From Paracoccus methylarcula (GTDB lineage Bacteria > Pseudomonadota > Alphaproteobacteria > Rhodobacterales > Rhodobacteraceae): DNA of 64,000 bases. The position numbers and the translations under genes were made by a program. The notes beneath the pieces are model-generated. The model was not told the origin of the DNA and searched no databases. It saw nothing but the letters and a program-made list of their open reading frames with translations. Below are positions 1 to 9,831 of the stretch, in pieces. How positions within the stretch are numbered: the first letter of the stretch is position 1; each line of letters starts with the position of its first letter. The stretch lies in assembly GCF_003007735.2 (NCBI RefSeq), contig NZ_PXNQ02000011.1, positions 62,001 through 126,000 on the forward strand. The letters run 5' to 3'.

Positions 1-944
1 GCCCGATCATTCAACGTGCGCGCGCCCCTGATCCGGAACACGGTCCGCAATTGCAGATGATCCTGCAGGTTCTCGCCCACTCCCGGCAGGTCCAGAACGG
101 TCTCGATGCCCAGATCCGAGAGCCGCTCGCCCTGCCCGATCCCGCTCAGTTCCAGGATCGCCGGAGAGTTGATCGCCCCCGCCGCAAGCACCACCTCGCC
201 CCGCGCCTTCGCATGCATCCGGCGGCCCTTTTGCGTGAAGACGACACCGGTGGCGCGCGTGCCTTCCAGCGACAGGCGCTCGACCTGCGCATGGGTCTCG
301 ATCCGCAGGTTCGGGCGGGATTTCGCGGGGTTCAGAAAGGCCTTGCGCGAATTCCACCTTATGCCGCCACGTTGGGTCACGGGAAAATAACCCACCCCCT
401 CGTTGTCGCCATCGTTGAAATCGTCGCGGACCGGCAGACCCAGCTCCTGCGCAGCCTCGGCCACGGCATCGAGGATCGGCCAGCTCAAGCGCTGCCGCTC
501 GACCCGCAATTCACCGCTATCGCCATGGAATGTGTCGGCCGGGCCGTAATGATGCTCGGAGCGGCGGAAATAGGGCAGCACATCGTCCCAGCCCCAGCCC
601 GGATTGCCCGCTTGACGCCAGCGATCGTAATCGCCCGCCTGCCCCCGCATGTAGATCATGCCATTGATAGAGGAACAGCCGCCCAGCACCTTGCCGCGCG
701 GATAGTTCAGGCTGCGGCCATTCAGCCCCGCCTCGGCCTCGGTGCGATAGCACCAGTCCAGCGTCGGATCGCCCATGGCGTATAGATAGCCGACCGGCAC
801 ATGCACCCAGAAGCGGTTGTCGCTGCCCCCGGCCTCCAGCAGCAGGACACGATTGCGCGGATCGGCGGAAAGACGATTGGCCAGCACGCACCCACCCGAG
901 CCCGCGCCCACGATGATAAAATCATATTCCCCGAAATCCTGCAT
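1..944 (-). CDS. GMC-family (choline dehydrogenase-like) oxidoreductase, 3' end outside window
   Basis: The visible 314 residues are the N-terminal part of an FAD-dependent glucose-methanol-choline oxidoreductase. The ADP-binding motif [15 protein letters not shown] lies about residues 9-23, followed by the GMC signature around [15 protein letters not shown] and the second signature around [17 protein letters not shown]. The start follows a GGGGGAG ribosome site about 2-5 nt upstream. The C-terminal substrate and catalytic His-Asn region is cut off by the window edge, so the alcohol oxidised cannot be stated. It lies downstream of putA on the same strand but is separated from it by a terminator-like repeat, so it is probably a separate transcript. 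Confidence 0.9.
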   Translation of the reverse strand, partial: MQDFGEYDFIIVGAGSGGCVLANRLSADPRNRVLLLEAGGSDNRFWVHVPVGYLYAMGDPTLDWCYRTEAEAGLNGRSLNYPRGKVLGGCSSINGMIYMRGQAGDYDRWRQAGNPGWGWDDVLPYFRRSEHHYGPADTFHGDSGELRVERQRLSWPILDAVAEAAQELGLPVRDDFNDGDNEGVGYFPVTQRGGIRWNSRKAFLNPAKSRPNLRIETHAQVERLSLEGTRATGVVFTQKGRRMHAKARGEVVLAAGAINSPAILELSGIGQGERLSDLGIETVLDLPGVGENLQDHLQLRTVFRIRGARTLNDR

Positions 945-1001
945 ATGCTCCCCCACGGATCAAGCGCGACGGCCCGTACGCCGAATTCCGAACCGCGCTT
1001 A

Positions 1002-1062
1002 TTCTTCTTCATGCAAATATCCCGGGGGTCCGGGAGCAGCGCCCCCGGCCATCGCGGGACGC
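1002..1062 (-). repeat. Intergenic terminator repeat, copy 1 (after putA)
   Basis: Read on the minus strand this is GCGTCCCGCGATGGCC, then a GGGGGCG...CCCCC hairpin, then an ATATTTGCATGAAGAAGAA tail. It begins 8 nt after the putA stop. Nearly the same element lies at 63721-63788 and a diverged one at 11486-11592, each pointing the same way as the gene that ends before it. This suggests a transcription terminator. Confidence 0.75.
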
Positions 1063-1069
1063 AATCACC

Positions 1070-4000
1070 CTACTCCGCCGCCGCCAGCAGCGAGGCATTG
1101 CCCCCCGAGGCGGTCGTGTCGATGCACAGATGCCGTTCCAGCACCGCATAGCCCGGCAGTTCCACCGAGGTCACGAGCGGAATGATCGCCCCCTCGCGCG
1201 CCGCCAATGCCTGCCGGTAAAGCTGCGCCTGCTCCTCGGGGCCGTCATAGGCCACCAGCGCCATGCCTGACAGCGTTCCAAGGGCATCGGCGGGCAGGCT
1301 TCCCGGCACCTCCACAGCGGCACAGCCCTTCGCCCGGGCGATAGCCGCCTGCGCAGCACTATCCGGGCCGAGGCACAGCACCGTGCCCCGGGCATGGGTG
1401 GTCAGGCGGTTGGATTCCCCCGTCGGACCGGGCAGCAGCACGGTTTCACGCGGAGTCGCGCTATCGGTCCGTGCGGCATCCAGCGCCTTTTGCAGTGCCG
1501 CCGGATCGGCCTCGGGTCCCTCGGATGCGGGCATCCGGTTCACCTTCGCCGCCCGGAAACGCGGGACGTAATGCGGCCCGCCCGCTTTCGGCCCGGTCCC
1601 CGACAGCCCCTCGCCGCCGAATGGCTGGCTGCCGACGATGGCGCCGATCTGGTTGCGGTTCACATAGAGATTGCCGACATTCACGAGGCTGTCGATATGC
1701 TGCACCCGGTCGTCGATGCGCGTATGTAACCCGAAGGTCAGCCCGTAGCCCGAGGCATTGATCGCCCCGATCACCCGGTCCAGGTCGCTGGCCTCGAAGC
1801 TGGCGACATGCAGCACCGGGCCGAAGATCTCGCGCTCGACATCCTCGATCCCACCCACGCGGATCGTCACCGGTGCGACGTAATGCCCGCGCCCCGGCGT
1901 CTTGAGCCGGTGCAGGATGCGTCCATCGCTGCGCGCCTTGGCGATATGATCCTCGATCCCCTTCTTGGCGGCTGCGGAAATGACCGGGCCGACATCGCTG
2001 TCCAGATACCACGGATCGCCGATATGCAGCTCATCCATCGCGCCATGCAGCATCTTCAGCAGCTTCTCCTCGACATCGCGCTGAACATAGAGCACCCGCA
2101 ACGCCGAGCAGCGTTGCCCCGCCGACTGGAAGGCGCTGGCAAGGATGTCGCGCACCGCCTGTTCGGGCAAGGCTGTGGAATCCACGATCATCGCGTTCAG
2201 CCCGCCGGTTTCGGCGATCAGAGGCGCCTCGGGCGACAGATGCGCGGCCATCGCCCGGTTGATTGCCTGCGCGGTGGGCAGCGAGCCGGTAAAGCATACG
2301 CCCGCAACACGCGCATCGCTGCACAGCGCAGTGCCCACACGCCGCCCCTCGCCCGGCAAAAGCTGCAACGCAGTCGCGGGCACACCGGCCTCATGCAGCA
2401 ATTGCGTTGCCCGCCAGGCGATCAGGCTGGTGGTTTCGGCGGGCTTGGCCAGCACCGCATTGCCCGCCGCCAGCGCCGCCGCGATCTGGCCGGTAAAGAT
2501 CGCCAGCGGGAAATTCCACGGCGAGATGCAGGTGAACACCCCGCGCGGAGCCTCCCCCGTGGCGAAACCCGCGTAATAGCGCAGGAAATCCACCGCCTCG
2601 CGCAGCTCTGCCACCGCGTCGGGCAGCGATTTCCCCGCCTCGCGCGAGATCAGCGCGAACAGCTCGGCATAATGCGCCTCGTAAAGATCGGCAGCGCGGC
2701 GCAGGGCCTCTGCCCGTTTCTCGGGCGCGGCATCCCAGATCTGCGCCGCCGACAGGGCCGCCGCGATGTCGCCATCCGTGGCCCATGCCACCTGCCCCAC
2801 GCGGTCATTGCCATGCGCGGGGTTGACGATCTCTTCAAGGTCGCGCCCATTCTCGTCCCCCACCGCCGCCAGCAAGGGTCCGCCCGTCCAGCGATGCTCG
2901 ATCCAGCGCGTGCGCTCGGTCTCGATCCGCGCCAGCTCCAGCGGATCGCGCAGGTCGAAGCCTTTCGAATTGATCCGGTCGGGGGCGAACAGTTCGGCCG
3001 GGCGGATGACGCCGGGCGCGGGCTTGCCCGCCATCGCCTGCCATTCGGCAAAGGGATCGGGGGCGACGTCCTCGGGGGCGATATCCTCGTCCACGATCCG
3101 GTTGACGAAACTGGAATTCGCGCCGTTCTCGAGCAGGCGGCGGACCAGGTAGGCCAGCAGATCCTCATGCGCACCGACCGGGGCATAGATACGGCAGCGG
3201 GTGTGATGCCGTTCCTTGACGATCTCGTGCAGCGCCTCGCCCATCCCGTGCAGGCGCTGGAACTCGAAATCCCGGTCCTCTCCGGCCAGATGCAGGATCG
3301 CGGCGACGGAATGAGCGTTATGGGTGGCGAATTGCGGATAGATGCGCGGGCTGGCCAGCAATTTCCGCGCACAGCAGATCCAGGCGACATCGGTGGCCGA
3401 TTTATGCGTCCAGACCGGGAAATCCGCCAGCCCCTCGACCTGGTAGCGCTTGATCTCGGTATCCCAATAGGCGCCCTTGACCAGCCGCACCATGATCCGG
3501 CGGTCGAGGCTTTCGGCCAGCGCCTCCAGCCAGTCGAGCACCGCGGGCGCGCGCTTGCCATAAGCCTGCACCACGACGCCGAAACCGTCCCAACCGGCCA
3601 GCGAGGGATCGGACAGCACCGCCTGGATGACATCCAGCGAGATGTCCAGCCGGTCGGCTTCCTCGGCATCGATATTCAGCCCCATCCGCGCCTCTTTCGC
3701 CTGCCGGCACAGGCGCAGCACGATCGGCACCAGCTCGGCCATGACCCGGTCGCGCTGCGGTTCCTCGTAGCGCGGATGCAGCGCCGACAGCTTGATCGAG
3801 ATGCCGGGATTGTCGCGGATATCGCCCGCCTTCGCCTCGCCCGCAAGCGAGCGGATCGCGCCCTCATAGGCCGCCTGGTAGGCGCGGGCATCGGCCTCGG
3901 TCCGTGCCGCCTCGCCCAGCATGTCATAGCTGTAGCTGTATCCCTGCCCGACCCGTTCGCGCCCGCGCCTGATCGCGTCCTTGACGGTTTCGCCCAGCAC

Positions 4001-4513
4001 GAATTGCTGCCCCATCTCGCGCATGGCGCGGTGAACGGCGGTGCGGATCACCGGCTCGCCCAAGCGGCGGATGGCGTTGCGCAGATGGCCCGCGATCCCC
4101 GGATGCGGCTCGTCGCGCAGAACCTTGCCGGTCAGCATCAGGGCCCATGTCGAGGCATTGACCAGCGACGAGGACGACTTGCCCATATGCTGGCCCCATT
4201 CCGACGGCGCGATCTTGTCCTCGATCAGCTCGTCCATCGTCTCGGCATCGGGCACGCGCAGCAGGGCCTCGGCCAGGCACATCAGCGCCACGCCCTCATC
4301 GGTGGACAGACCGTATTCGGCGAGAAACACCTCCATCAGCCCCGGCTTGCTGTCGGATCGGATCGCCCGGACCAGGTCGGCGGCACCCTTGGCGATGCGG
4401 CCGCGCGCCTCCTCGTCGGGAGCATGGGATTGCACGAGTTCGCCGATGAGGCTCTCTTCGCGGCCCAGATGCAGGTCGCGGATCGTCTGGCGGATATCGT
4501 CAAGCTGGCTCAT
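1070..4513 (-). CDS. putA: Bifunctional proline dehydrogenase / L-glutamate-gamma-semialdehyde dehydrogenase
   Basis: PutA oxidises proline to pyrroline-5-carboxylate with FAD, then to glutamate with NAD+. The 1147-residue protein starts directly with the PRODH arm and barrel; the conserved RIMVRLVKGAYWDTEI strand is near residue 340. The aldehyde dehydrogenase domain carries the catalytic cysteine in SAGQRCSALRV near residue 800. There is no N-terminal ribbon-helix-helix DNA-binding domain, so it is a non-regulatory PutA, and no Lrp-type putR gene is adjacent. A C-terminal extension follows the ALDH domain. The gene is divergent from the 4623 small ORF with about 110 nt between them, and is followed by the terminator repeat. 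Confidence 0.97.
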   Translation of the reverse strand: MSQLDDIRQTIRDLHLGREESLIGELVQSHAPDEEARGRIAKGAADLVRAIRSDSKPGLMEVFLAEYGLSTDEGVALMCLAEALLRVPDAETMDELIEDKIAPSEWGQHMGKSSSSLVNASTWALMLTGKVLRDEPHPGIAGHLRNAIRRLGEPVIRTAVHRAMREMGQQFVLGETVKDAIRRGRERVGQGYSYSYDMLGEAARTEADARAYQAAYEGAIRSLAGEAKAGDIRDNPGISIKLSALHPRYEEPQRDRVMAELVPIVLRLCRQAKEARMGLNIDAEEADRLDISLDVIQAVLSDPSLAGWDGFGVVVQAYGKRAPAVLDWLEALAESLDRRIMVRLVKGAYWDTEIKRYQVEGLADFPVWTHKSATDVAWICCARKLLASPRIYPQFATHNAHSVAAILHLAGEDRDFEFQRLHGMGEALHEIVKERHHTRCRIYAPVGAHEDLLAYLVRRLLENGANSSFVNRIVDEDIAPEDVAPDPFAEWQAMAGKPAPGVIRPAELFAPDRINSKGFDLRDPLELARIETERTRWIEHRWTGGPLLAAVGDENGRDLEEIVNPAHGNDRVGQVAWATDGDIAAALSAAQIWDAAPEKRAEALRRAADLYEAHYAELFALISREAGKSLPDAVAELREAVDFLRYYAGFATGEAPRGVFTCISPWNFPLAIFTGQIAAALAAGNAVLAKPAETTSLIAWRATQLLHEAGVPATALQLLPGEGRRVGTALCSDARVAGVCFTGSLPTAQAINRAMAAHLSPEAPLIAETGGLNAMIVDSTALPEQAVRDILASAFQSAGQRCSALRVLYVQRDVEEKLLKMLHGAMDELHIGDPWYLDSDVGPVISAAAKKGIEDHIAKARSDGRILHRLKTPGRGHYVAPVTIRVGGIEDVEREIFGPVLHVASFEASDLDRVIGAINASGYGLTFGLHTRIDDRVQHIDSLVNVGNLYVNRNQIGAIVGSQPFGGEGLSGTGPKAGGPHYVPRFRAAKVNRMPASEGPEADPAALQKALDAARTDSATPRETVLLPGPTGESNRLTTHARGTVLCLGPDSAAQAAIARAKGCAAVEVPGSLPADALGTLSGMALVAYDGPEEQAQLYRQALAAREGAIIPLVTSVELPGYAVLERHLCIDTTASGGNASLLAAAE

Positions 4514-4622
4514 CGGTCGTTCTCCCCGGGGTCATTGTGCCGCGCCCATTCGAATCGGCAAGCGGTTGCACGATGTTGAAGCACGGTCTATTCGCTGATG
4601 CAAAGGATCTACCGAGGCCATC

Positions 4623-4787
4623 ATGATTGTCATCGCCGCCCTTGTCATCGGTGCCCTGCTGGGCTGGCGCCGCGCCGCCACGCTTGGCGGGAATCGCCGC
4701 GATCGCGCCCAATATGCCGCCGCCTTCGCGCTGGCATTCGCGGTGCTCGGCCTGTTCGCCACCGTCATCATCGACCGGATGGCGTGA
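4623..4787 (+). CDS. Small single-span membrane protein (54 aa)
   Basis: This short gene encodes MIVIAALVIGALLGWRR, a basic loop of about 12 residues, and a second hydrophobic stretch (AAAFALAFAVLGLFATVII) before the stop. It therefore has one or two membrane segments and no known catalytic motif. Its TGA overlaps the ATG of the VWA gene (TGATG), which implies translational coupling. I do not recognise a function; the coupling suggests it works with, or anchors, the VWA protein. Confidence 0.6.
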   Translation: MIVIAALVIGALLGWRRAATLGGNRRDRAQYAAAFALAFAVLGLFATVIIDRMA

Positions 4788-5968
4788 TGTTCATTCCCTT
4801 CCTCGACCATTTGCGCAGGCAAGGGGTGCCCGTTTCCCTGCGCGAATGGCTCGACCTGATGGGAGGGATGCAGGCGGGTGTCACCGGCTGGTCAGTCGAT
4901 GGTTTCTACCATTTCGCCCGCGCCGCGCTGGTCAAGGACGAGCGTCATATCGACCGTTTCGACCGCGCCTTCGGCGAGGCCTTCGCCGGGCTGGAGCATA
5001 TCCCGGTCGAGGCGCTGCTGCATGAACAGGCAATTCCGAAGGAATGGCTGGAAAAACTGGCCGAAAAGCTGCTGACCGACGAGGAACGGGCGCAGATCGA
5101 GGGTAGCGGCAGTTTCGAGGAACTGATGAAGAAGCTGCGCGAGCGCCTGGCCGAGCAGCAATCCCGCCACCAAGGCGGCAACAAGTGGATCGGCACCGCG
5201 GGCACCTCGCCCTTCGGCGCCTATGGCTACAATCCCGAGGGCGTGCGCATCGGCCAGCAGACAAGCCGCCACCGCCGCGCCGTCAAGGTCTGGGACAAGC
5301 GCGAATTCCGCGATTTCGACGACAGCGTGGAACTGGGCACCCGCAATATCAAGGTTGCGCTGAAACGGTTGCGGCAATGGGCGCGCCATGGCGCGAACGA
5401 GGAACTGGACCTGCCCGCCACCATCCGCGCCACCGCCGATCACGGCTATATCGACGTTCAGACCCGGCCCGAGCGGCACAATGCCGTCAAGGTGCTGCTG
5501 TTTCTCGACGTGGGCGGCAGCATGGACGACCATACGAGGCTGGTGGACGAGTTGTTCTCGGCCACCCGGGCGGAATTCAAGCATATGGAGCATTTCTACT
5601 TCCATAACTGCCTTTACGAGGGGCTCTGGAAGGACAATCGCCGCCGCTGGACCGAGCAGACACCGACATGGGACATCCTCAATCGCTTCGGGCGCGACTA
5701 CAAATGCATCTTCATAGGCGACGCCTCGATGTCTCCTTACGAGATCGCCGTGCCCGGCGGTGCCAATGAGCATTGGAACGAGGAGCCCGGCGAGATCTGG
5801 CTGCGCCGCATCTGCGAGACATGGCCCGACCATGTCTGGCTGAACCCGGTGCCCGAGACGCATTGGCGCTATACCCAGTCCATAGCCATGGTCCGGCAGA
5901 TATTCGAGAACCGGATGATGCCGTTGACGCTGGAAGGGCTGACGCAGGCGATGCGGGTCCTGGGATAG
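4787..5968 (+). CDS. VWA domain-containing CoxE-like protein
   Basis: This 393-residue protein has a C-terminal von Willebrand A fold. The MIDAS motif appears as LFLDVGGSMDDH, the DxGxS form typical of CoxE-like proteins, and a later strand reads CIFIGDASMSPYEI. Such proteins usually act with a MoxR AAA+ ATPase to insert metals or remodel enzymes; no moxR gene is visible here. I place the start at the ATG overlapping the upstream small gene because the protein begins MFIPFLDHLRRQGVPV, the usual N terminus. The frame stays open upstream to 4598, but that extension has no protein-like character. Confidence 0.88.
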   Translation: MFIPFLDHLRRQGVPVSLREWLDLMGGMQAGVTGWSVDGFYHFARAALVKDERHIDRFDRAFGEAFAGLEHIPVEALLHEQAIPKEWLEKLAEKLLTDEERAQIEGSGSFEELMKKLRERLAEQQSRHQGGNKWIGTAGTSPFGAYGYNPEGVRIGQQTSRHRRAVKVWDKREFRDFDDSVELGTRNIKVALKRLRQWARHGANEELDLPATIRATADHGYIDVQTRPERHNAVKVLLFLDVGGSMDDHTRLVDELFSATRAEFKHMEHFYFHNCLYEGLWKDNRRRWTEQTPTWDILNRFGRDYKCIFIGDASMSPYEIAVPGGANEHWNEEPGEIWLRRICETWPDHVWLNPVPETHWRYTQSIAMVRQIFENRMMPLTLEGLTQAMRVLG

Positions 5969-5984
5969 CCTGCCCGTCCGTCCC

Positions 5985-6001
5985 GCCCGGGTTTCCCGGG
6001 C
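5985..6001. terminator. Hairpin between convergent genes
   Basis: A perfect inverted repeat GCCCGGG-TTT-CCCGGGC sits between the convergent ends of the VWA gene and dacB. There is no U-run on either side, so it may be a weak or bidirectional terminator or an mRNA 3'-end stabiliser. Confidence 0.45.
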
Positions 6002-6015
6002 TGGACCGAACCGCC

Positions 6016-7437
6016 CTAGCCGAAACGCGCCACCCAGCTTTCGATCAGTTCATGCTGCAGCCTCTTCGCGCGCCGGGTCCAGCTACTGACGCCCGCAGGC
6101 ATCTCTTGCCCCCGCGTCGCCGCATGGCGCGGACCGTCCGAGCATAGCGTCGCGAAAGCCAGTCGTCGTCCCGAGGGGGCGATGGCGTATCCGGCAAGGT
6201 TCGACACGAAATTCAGGGTTCCGGTCTTGGCGAAGACCTCGGCGCGGTGGGGGGTGTCGTCGTCCGCCACCCCGGCCAGTGGGTTATGCTTGAGCAGATC
6301 GGGCAGCCCGGCCTCAAGCCCCGGTCCCGCCAGTAACCGCACCATCGCCACGGCGCTCACCCGGCTTTCGGCGGAAAGGCCGGAATGATCGGCGAAACTG
6401 AAATCATCGGACAGTCCCTGCGCCGCCACCCATTCCCGCATCTTCGCCGCCGAAGCCGTCAGGTCCGGCGCGCCGCTGGCATGCAGGCCGATGACCTCGG
6501 CGGTGAGATTGGTCGAGTAATAGAGCATTTCCTCGACCACCCTGCTCAGCGGCGGGCTTTCATGGCTGACCAGTTCCTCGGCGGCGGGCAGGCTGTCGAT
6601 CACCTCGGGCGCGGGCAGGACCAGCCCCTTGGCGCGGCACAGGGTCTGGAACACGTCACCCGCGTAAAGCTCGGGCTGACGGACCGGCAGCCAGCGGCTG
6701 CCAGCCCGGCCCATCGCGCTACGCGAAACCGTCCAGACCTCGCGCCCATCGTCGAAGCGATAGCCGAACAGGTCCTGCTGCGCGGCGGGATGGGCGGTGA
6801 TCGTATAGGCGCGCGGCGAATTCCGGGCCGCACGCGCCTCCAGCGAGACCTCGTAGCTGTCCCCCCCGCGCCGCCAACCCAGATGCACCCGGTTGAAATT
6901 CAGGATCATTCCGGAGAGCGCCGGGTTATAGGCGAGGTGATCGGCCTGCGGCGGGGCGATCTCTTCGATCCGCGGCAGCGCACCGCCCCATATGGCGAAA
7001 CGCTTGGGCGATCCCTGCCCCGTATCCACCAGCTTCGCCGCCAGATCCGCCAGATCGTCGCTGGACAACACCGGATCCCCGGCCCCCGCCAGCACCAGCA
7101 TGTCGCCCGCGCGCAGGATACGGGTGCGGAACCGATGCGACGGCCCCAGGCGGTCCAATGCGTAAAGCGCCGTCACCATCTTGAGCGTGCTGGCCGGCGC
7201 AAGCGATGCCGATCCCGCCCCGTCCTCCAGCATCGCACCAGCCGACGGATCGAACACCGCATAGCAGACCTGCCCCGAAAGATCGGCCCGGGCGATCAGC
7301 GACGCGCTTCCCGGCACCGGCTTGACGGGTGGCCGCTGCGCAAGGCCCAGGGCCATGTCCCGGGCGAGAGCCTGCCGGCCTGTCAGACCGGCGGCAAGCG
7401 CAGCGGTCAGGACCGCCCGTCTGGAAATCAGGCTCAC
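6016..7437 (-). CDS. dacB: D-alanyl-D-alanine carboxypeptidase/endopeptidase (PBP4, peptidase S13)
   Basis: This is a periplasmic low-molecular-weight penicillin-binding protein that trims or cleaves peptidoglycan cross-links. The three active-site motifs are present: SxxK in APASTLKMV, SxN in [10 protein letters not shown] and KTG in [16 protein letters not shown]. The N terminus ([19 protein letters not shown]) is a Tat-like or Sec signal with twin arginines. The start is a GTG that overlaps the nadD stop in a GTGA, and the mature length of 473 residues fits the family. The frame stays open upstream inside nadD, but that part is a shadow. Confidence 0.92.
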   Translation of the reverse strand: MSLISRRAVLTAALAAGLTGRQALARDMALGLAQRPPVKPVPGSASLIARADLSGQVCYAVFDPSAGAMLEDGAGSASLAPASTLKMVTALYALDRLGPSHRFRTRILRAGDMLVLAGAGDPVLSSDDLADLAAKLVDTGQGSPKRFAIWGGALPRIEEIAPPQADHLAYNPALSGMILNFNRVHLGWRRGGDSYEVSLEARAARNSPRAYTITAHPAAQQDLFGYRFDDGREVWTVSRSAMGRAGSRWLPVRQPELYAGDVFQTLCRAKGLVLPAPEVIDSLPAAEELVSHESPPLSRVVEEMLYYSTNLTAEVIGLHASGAPDLTASAAKMREWVAAQGLSDDFSFADHSGLSAESRVSAVAMVRLLAGPGLEAGLPDLLKHNPLAGVADDDTPHRAEVFAKTGTLNFVSNLAGYAIAPSGRRLAFATLCSDGPRHAATRGQEMPAGVSSWTRRAKRLQHELIESWVARFG

Positions 7438-8057
7438 CTTGCCATCCCTTCCTTGTCTGTCCGCCCGTTCCGCCCCTGCCGGATCATCGTCGAGGAAAGC
7501 GGCGACATCGGCAGGTTGAGCAGCACCCATGCGGGCGGTTTCATCATCGGCAACAGGCGCGCATAAGCTTCGGGCAGCCTTGCTGCCCGCATGATCTGCG
7601 CCGCGCGCGACTGCCGGGCCGCCAGGCGCGATCCCGGCCGCGCCAACACCCCGATGGGAACCCGCGCCGCGATCTCGGACCAGCGGTCCCATTGGTCGAA
7701 CTGTACCAGGTTGTCCGATCCCATCAGCCAGACGAATTGCACGGCGGGACAAAGCCGCTGAAGTCCGGCAATCGTGTCAGCGGTCATCCGCGTGCCAAGC
7801 CTGGCCTCGATATCGGTGATCTCGACCCGGGGATGGCGCATGACCTGGCGGGCCGCCGCCAACCGTTCGTCCATCCTGGCGGGACCATGCTCCTTCAGCG
7901 GGTTTCCGGGGCTGACCAGCCACCAGACCCGGTCGAGCCCGAAACGGCGCAAGGCGAATTCGGTGATATGCGCATGCCCTTCATGGGCGGGATCGAAGGA
8001 TCCGCCCAGAAGGCCGACGCGCATTCCCGGCCGCACAATGGGAGTTCTCACCGTCAT
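7434..8057 (-). CDS. nadD: Nicotinate-nucleotide adenylyltransferase
   Basis: NadD adenylates nicotinate mononucleotide in NAD synthesis. The nucleotidyltransferase signature [14 protein letters not shown] is near residue 15, and the second motif SSTMIRQ is near residue 190. The 207-residue length is normal. An alternative start at Met12 ([10 protein letters not shown]) is possible. It overlaps dacB by 4 nt. The usual partners obgE, proA and rsfS are not next to it. Confidence 0.94.
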   Translation of the reverse strand: MTVRTPIVRPGMRVGLLGGSFDPAHEGHAHITEFALRRFGLDRVWWLVSPGNPLKEHGPARMDERLAAARQVMRHPRVEITDIEARLGTRMTADTIAGLQRLCPAVQFVWLMGSDNLVQFDQWDRWSEIAARVPIGVLARPGSRLAARQSRAAQIMRAARLPEAYARLLPMMKPPAWVLLNLPMSPLSSTMIRQGRNGRTDKEGMAR

Positions 8058-8128
8058 CGGCCCGACTTAGCGGATCGCCCGCGCCATGCCAACGTGGGAT
8101 CGCATATTTGGAAATGGGTGGTGCGGGA

Positions 8129-9196
8129 TCACTTCGTGACCGGCCGCAAGGGTGTGGCCGGAGGCAATGAGCCGGTCAGGATCGTCACCTTCCCCCGTCC
8201 CGCCCTCTTGGATTCGTAAAGCGCCATATCGGCATCGGCCAGAAGCTGCTCGGCAATCGGATCGTCGTAATTGCTTGATATGGTGAGCCCGATACTGGCG
8301 GCGACATGGCAGAGATTGGGGCCGGATTCGATGGGTTTGCGGATCTCGCTGATGATCCGCTGCCCCAGTTTGCGCAACGCCCGGTGATTGGTCGCACCAT
8401 GCAGGATCAGGACGAATTCATCTCCCCCGGTCCGGGCGGCGACATCACCGTCCCGGATCGCTTCTCCCAGCACCCGCGCGACATGGCGCAGCACATCGTC
8501 CCCCGCGGCATGCCCATACAGGTCGTTGACCGCCTTGAAGTGATCCAGGTCCACCTGCGCAACGGCAAAACCGCCGAAACCCCGGGCCTCTTCACTGCCG
8601 CGGGTGGCATGCAGCGCCATGTCCAGCGCCAGTTCCAGGCCACGGCGATTCCGCAATCCGGTCAGCGGATCGGTATAGGCACGGTCCTCGGCCTCGCTGC
8701 GCGCATCGTTGAGCCGAGTATTGAAAAGCGACAATTCCCGCAGGATTCCGTGATTGGCTTCATGCAGGAACAGAAATTCCATGGCGAGACTCGATGCCGC
8801 GAAATCCCCCTCGTCCAGTTTCAGCCTTCTGACCGCCTCGGGCAGGGTCATCCCGAATCCCAGGTCCAGCAGGAACATGTCATCTGCAAGTCTCACGACC
8901 TGGCCGCGCAGCCTGACCTTGGCATCCGCCGTCAGTCGAAGCTCGATCCGGTCACTGCTTTCGACCAGTTCGCTCAGCAGTTCTGCGATGGGAGCGGCAG
9001 TGATCGGCCGGGTGATCACGAAGGCGTCATGCAGGAACCGCGCATTCCCGGGCAGTATCTTCCGGGTGGTCGGTCCGGCACCCAGCAGGAGCCCCTGCGC
9101 ATCGACAAGCAGGTGCTGGGGCATGAGCGCCGACAGATCATCCGCGCCCAGAAGAACCCGTTCCGGAGACAGGATCTTTCCCAACCCGGCATTCAT
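8129..9196 (-). CDS. Diguanylate cyclase with H-NOX-associated (HNOBA-like) N-terminal domain
   Basis: The 355-residue protein makes c-di-GMP. Residues about 15-165 resemble the HNOBA sensor domain (LSALMPQHLLVDAQGLLLGAGPT, then FLLDLGFGMTLPEAVRRL), with a helical linker into a GGDEF domain. The active-site GGDEF is intact at 257-261, and an RxxD product-inhibition site (R248-D251) lies exactly five residues before it. There is no EAL domain. The start overlaps the stop of the H-NOX-like gene by 4 nt, so the two proteins are probably made together as sensor and effector. Whether the sensor half still responds to NO is doubtful (see the next gene). Confidence 0.9.
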   Translation of the reverse strand: MNAGLGKILSPERVLLGADDLSALMPQHLLVDAQGLLLGAGPTTRKILPGNARFLHDAFVITRPITAAPIAELLSELVESSDRIELRLTADAKVRLRGQVVRLADDMFLLDLGFGMTLPEAVRRLKLDEGDFAASSLAMEFLFLHEANHGILRELSLFNTRLNDARSEAEDRAYTDPLTGLRNRRGLELALDMALHATRGSEEARGFGGFAVAQVDLDHFKAVNDLYGHAAGDDVLRHVARVLGEAIRDGDVAARTGGDEFVLILHGATNHRALRKLGQRIISEIRKPIESGPNLCHVAASIGLTISSNYDDPIAEQLLADADMALYESKRAGRGKVTILTGSLPPATPLRPVTK

Positions 9197-9759
9197 CGCG
9201 CCGCCTCCTCGTCCCCGCCAAGCAGGAATCTTCGTCCGGGGGCGAAGGAGCCGTCCGATATCTGCACCGTCACGCTGTTCTCACCGATCCAGATCAGGCC
9301 CAGGGCGCCGTAATCATCCGCCATGCAACGGATCAGCCCCGCCATGCAGCAAGCCCAGTCATGCCCGTCCGGCGGGAAATCGATCCGGAGGCAATCGGCA
9401 CCATCCTCGAAAACCTGCACCCGAGGCATGAAGAAATCCGGCATGACCATGCGCACCCGGTCCGCCAGCATCTCGAGATTCAGCAGGAAATCGGGGAAAT
9501 TCCGCCCCGAGAAGCGCAGCAGGCGCCTTACTCGCCTCCGCCGGGCGATCCAGGCGCCGAGATCCTCAAGCAAATCGTCTTCGGGCTTGTCCAGGAATCG
9601 CGCAGCGTCGGAGATCAGATCGATACTGTGGCGATCGTAAACGTAACGCTGAAGCGCATCGTCCCCAGAGCGCTGGCATACGCGCAGCCAGAACTGATCG
9701 GAATAGGTTTCCCGCAGGAACGACTCGATGGATCTTCGGACCAGCCAATGCATGTTCAC
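9193..9759 (-). CDS. H-NOX-fold protein lacking the haem ligand residues
   Basis: The 188 residues follow the haem-NO-binding (HNOB) fold: an N-terminal MHWLVRRSIESFLRETYSD segment, LLEDLGAW, then RLLRFSGRNFPDFLLNL, and a C-terminal half with AGLIRCMADDYG. In canonical H-NOX the proximal haem histidine lies in the helix after FL..L. Here the aligned residue is Ala99 (LEMLADRV). The YxSxR propionate-binding motif is also missing; the region reads RIDFPPDGHDW. Haem binding is therefore unlikely by the usual ligands. Coupling to the diguanylate cyclase suggests it still regulates that enzyme, through another ligand or as a structural partner. Confidence 0.82.
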   Translation of the reverse strand: MNMHWLVRRSIESFLRETYSDQFWLRVCQRSGDDALQRYVYDRHSIDLISDAARFLDKPEDDLLEDLGAWIARRRRVRRLLRFSGRNFPDFLLNLEMLADRVRMVMPDFFMPRVQVFEDGADCLRIDFPPDGHDWACCMAGLIRCMADDYGALGLIWIGENSVTVQISDGSFAPGRRFLLGGDEEAAR

Positions 9760-9831
9760 CTCCGGACAGGCGATCCATAGCGCGGAATCGTAAAGGAAGT
9801 GGAAAGCCGGCCGGGTCCGAAGCGCCGGGCC

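Noticed and set aside
1808..4579. Long open frame (923 codons) antisense to putA
   Set aside because: It mirrors putA codons; high third-position GC opens the opposite frame, and the translation is rich in Arg, His and Gln without domain features.
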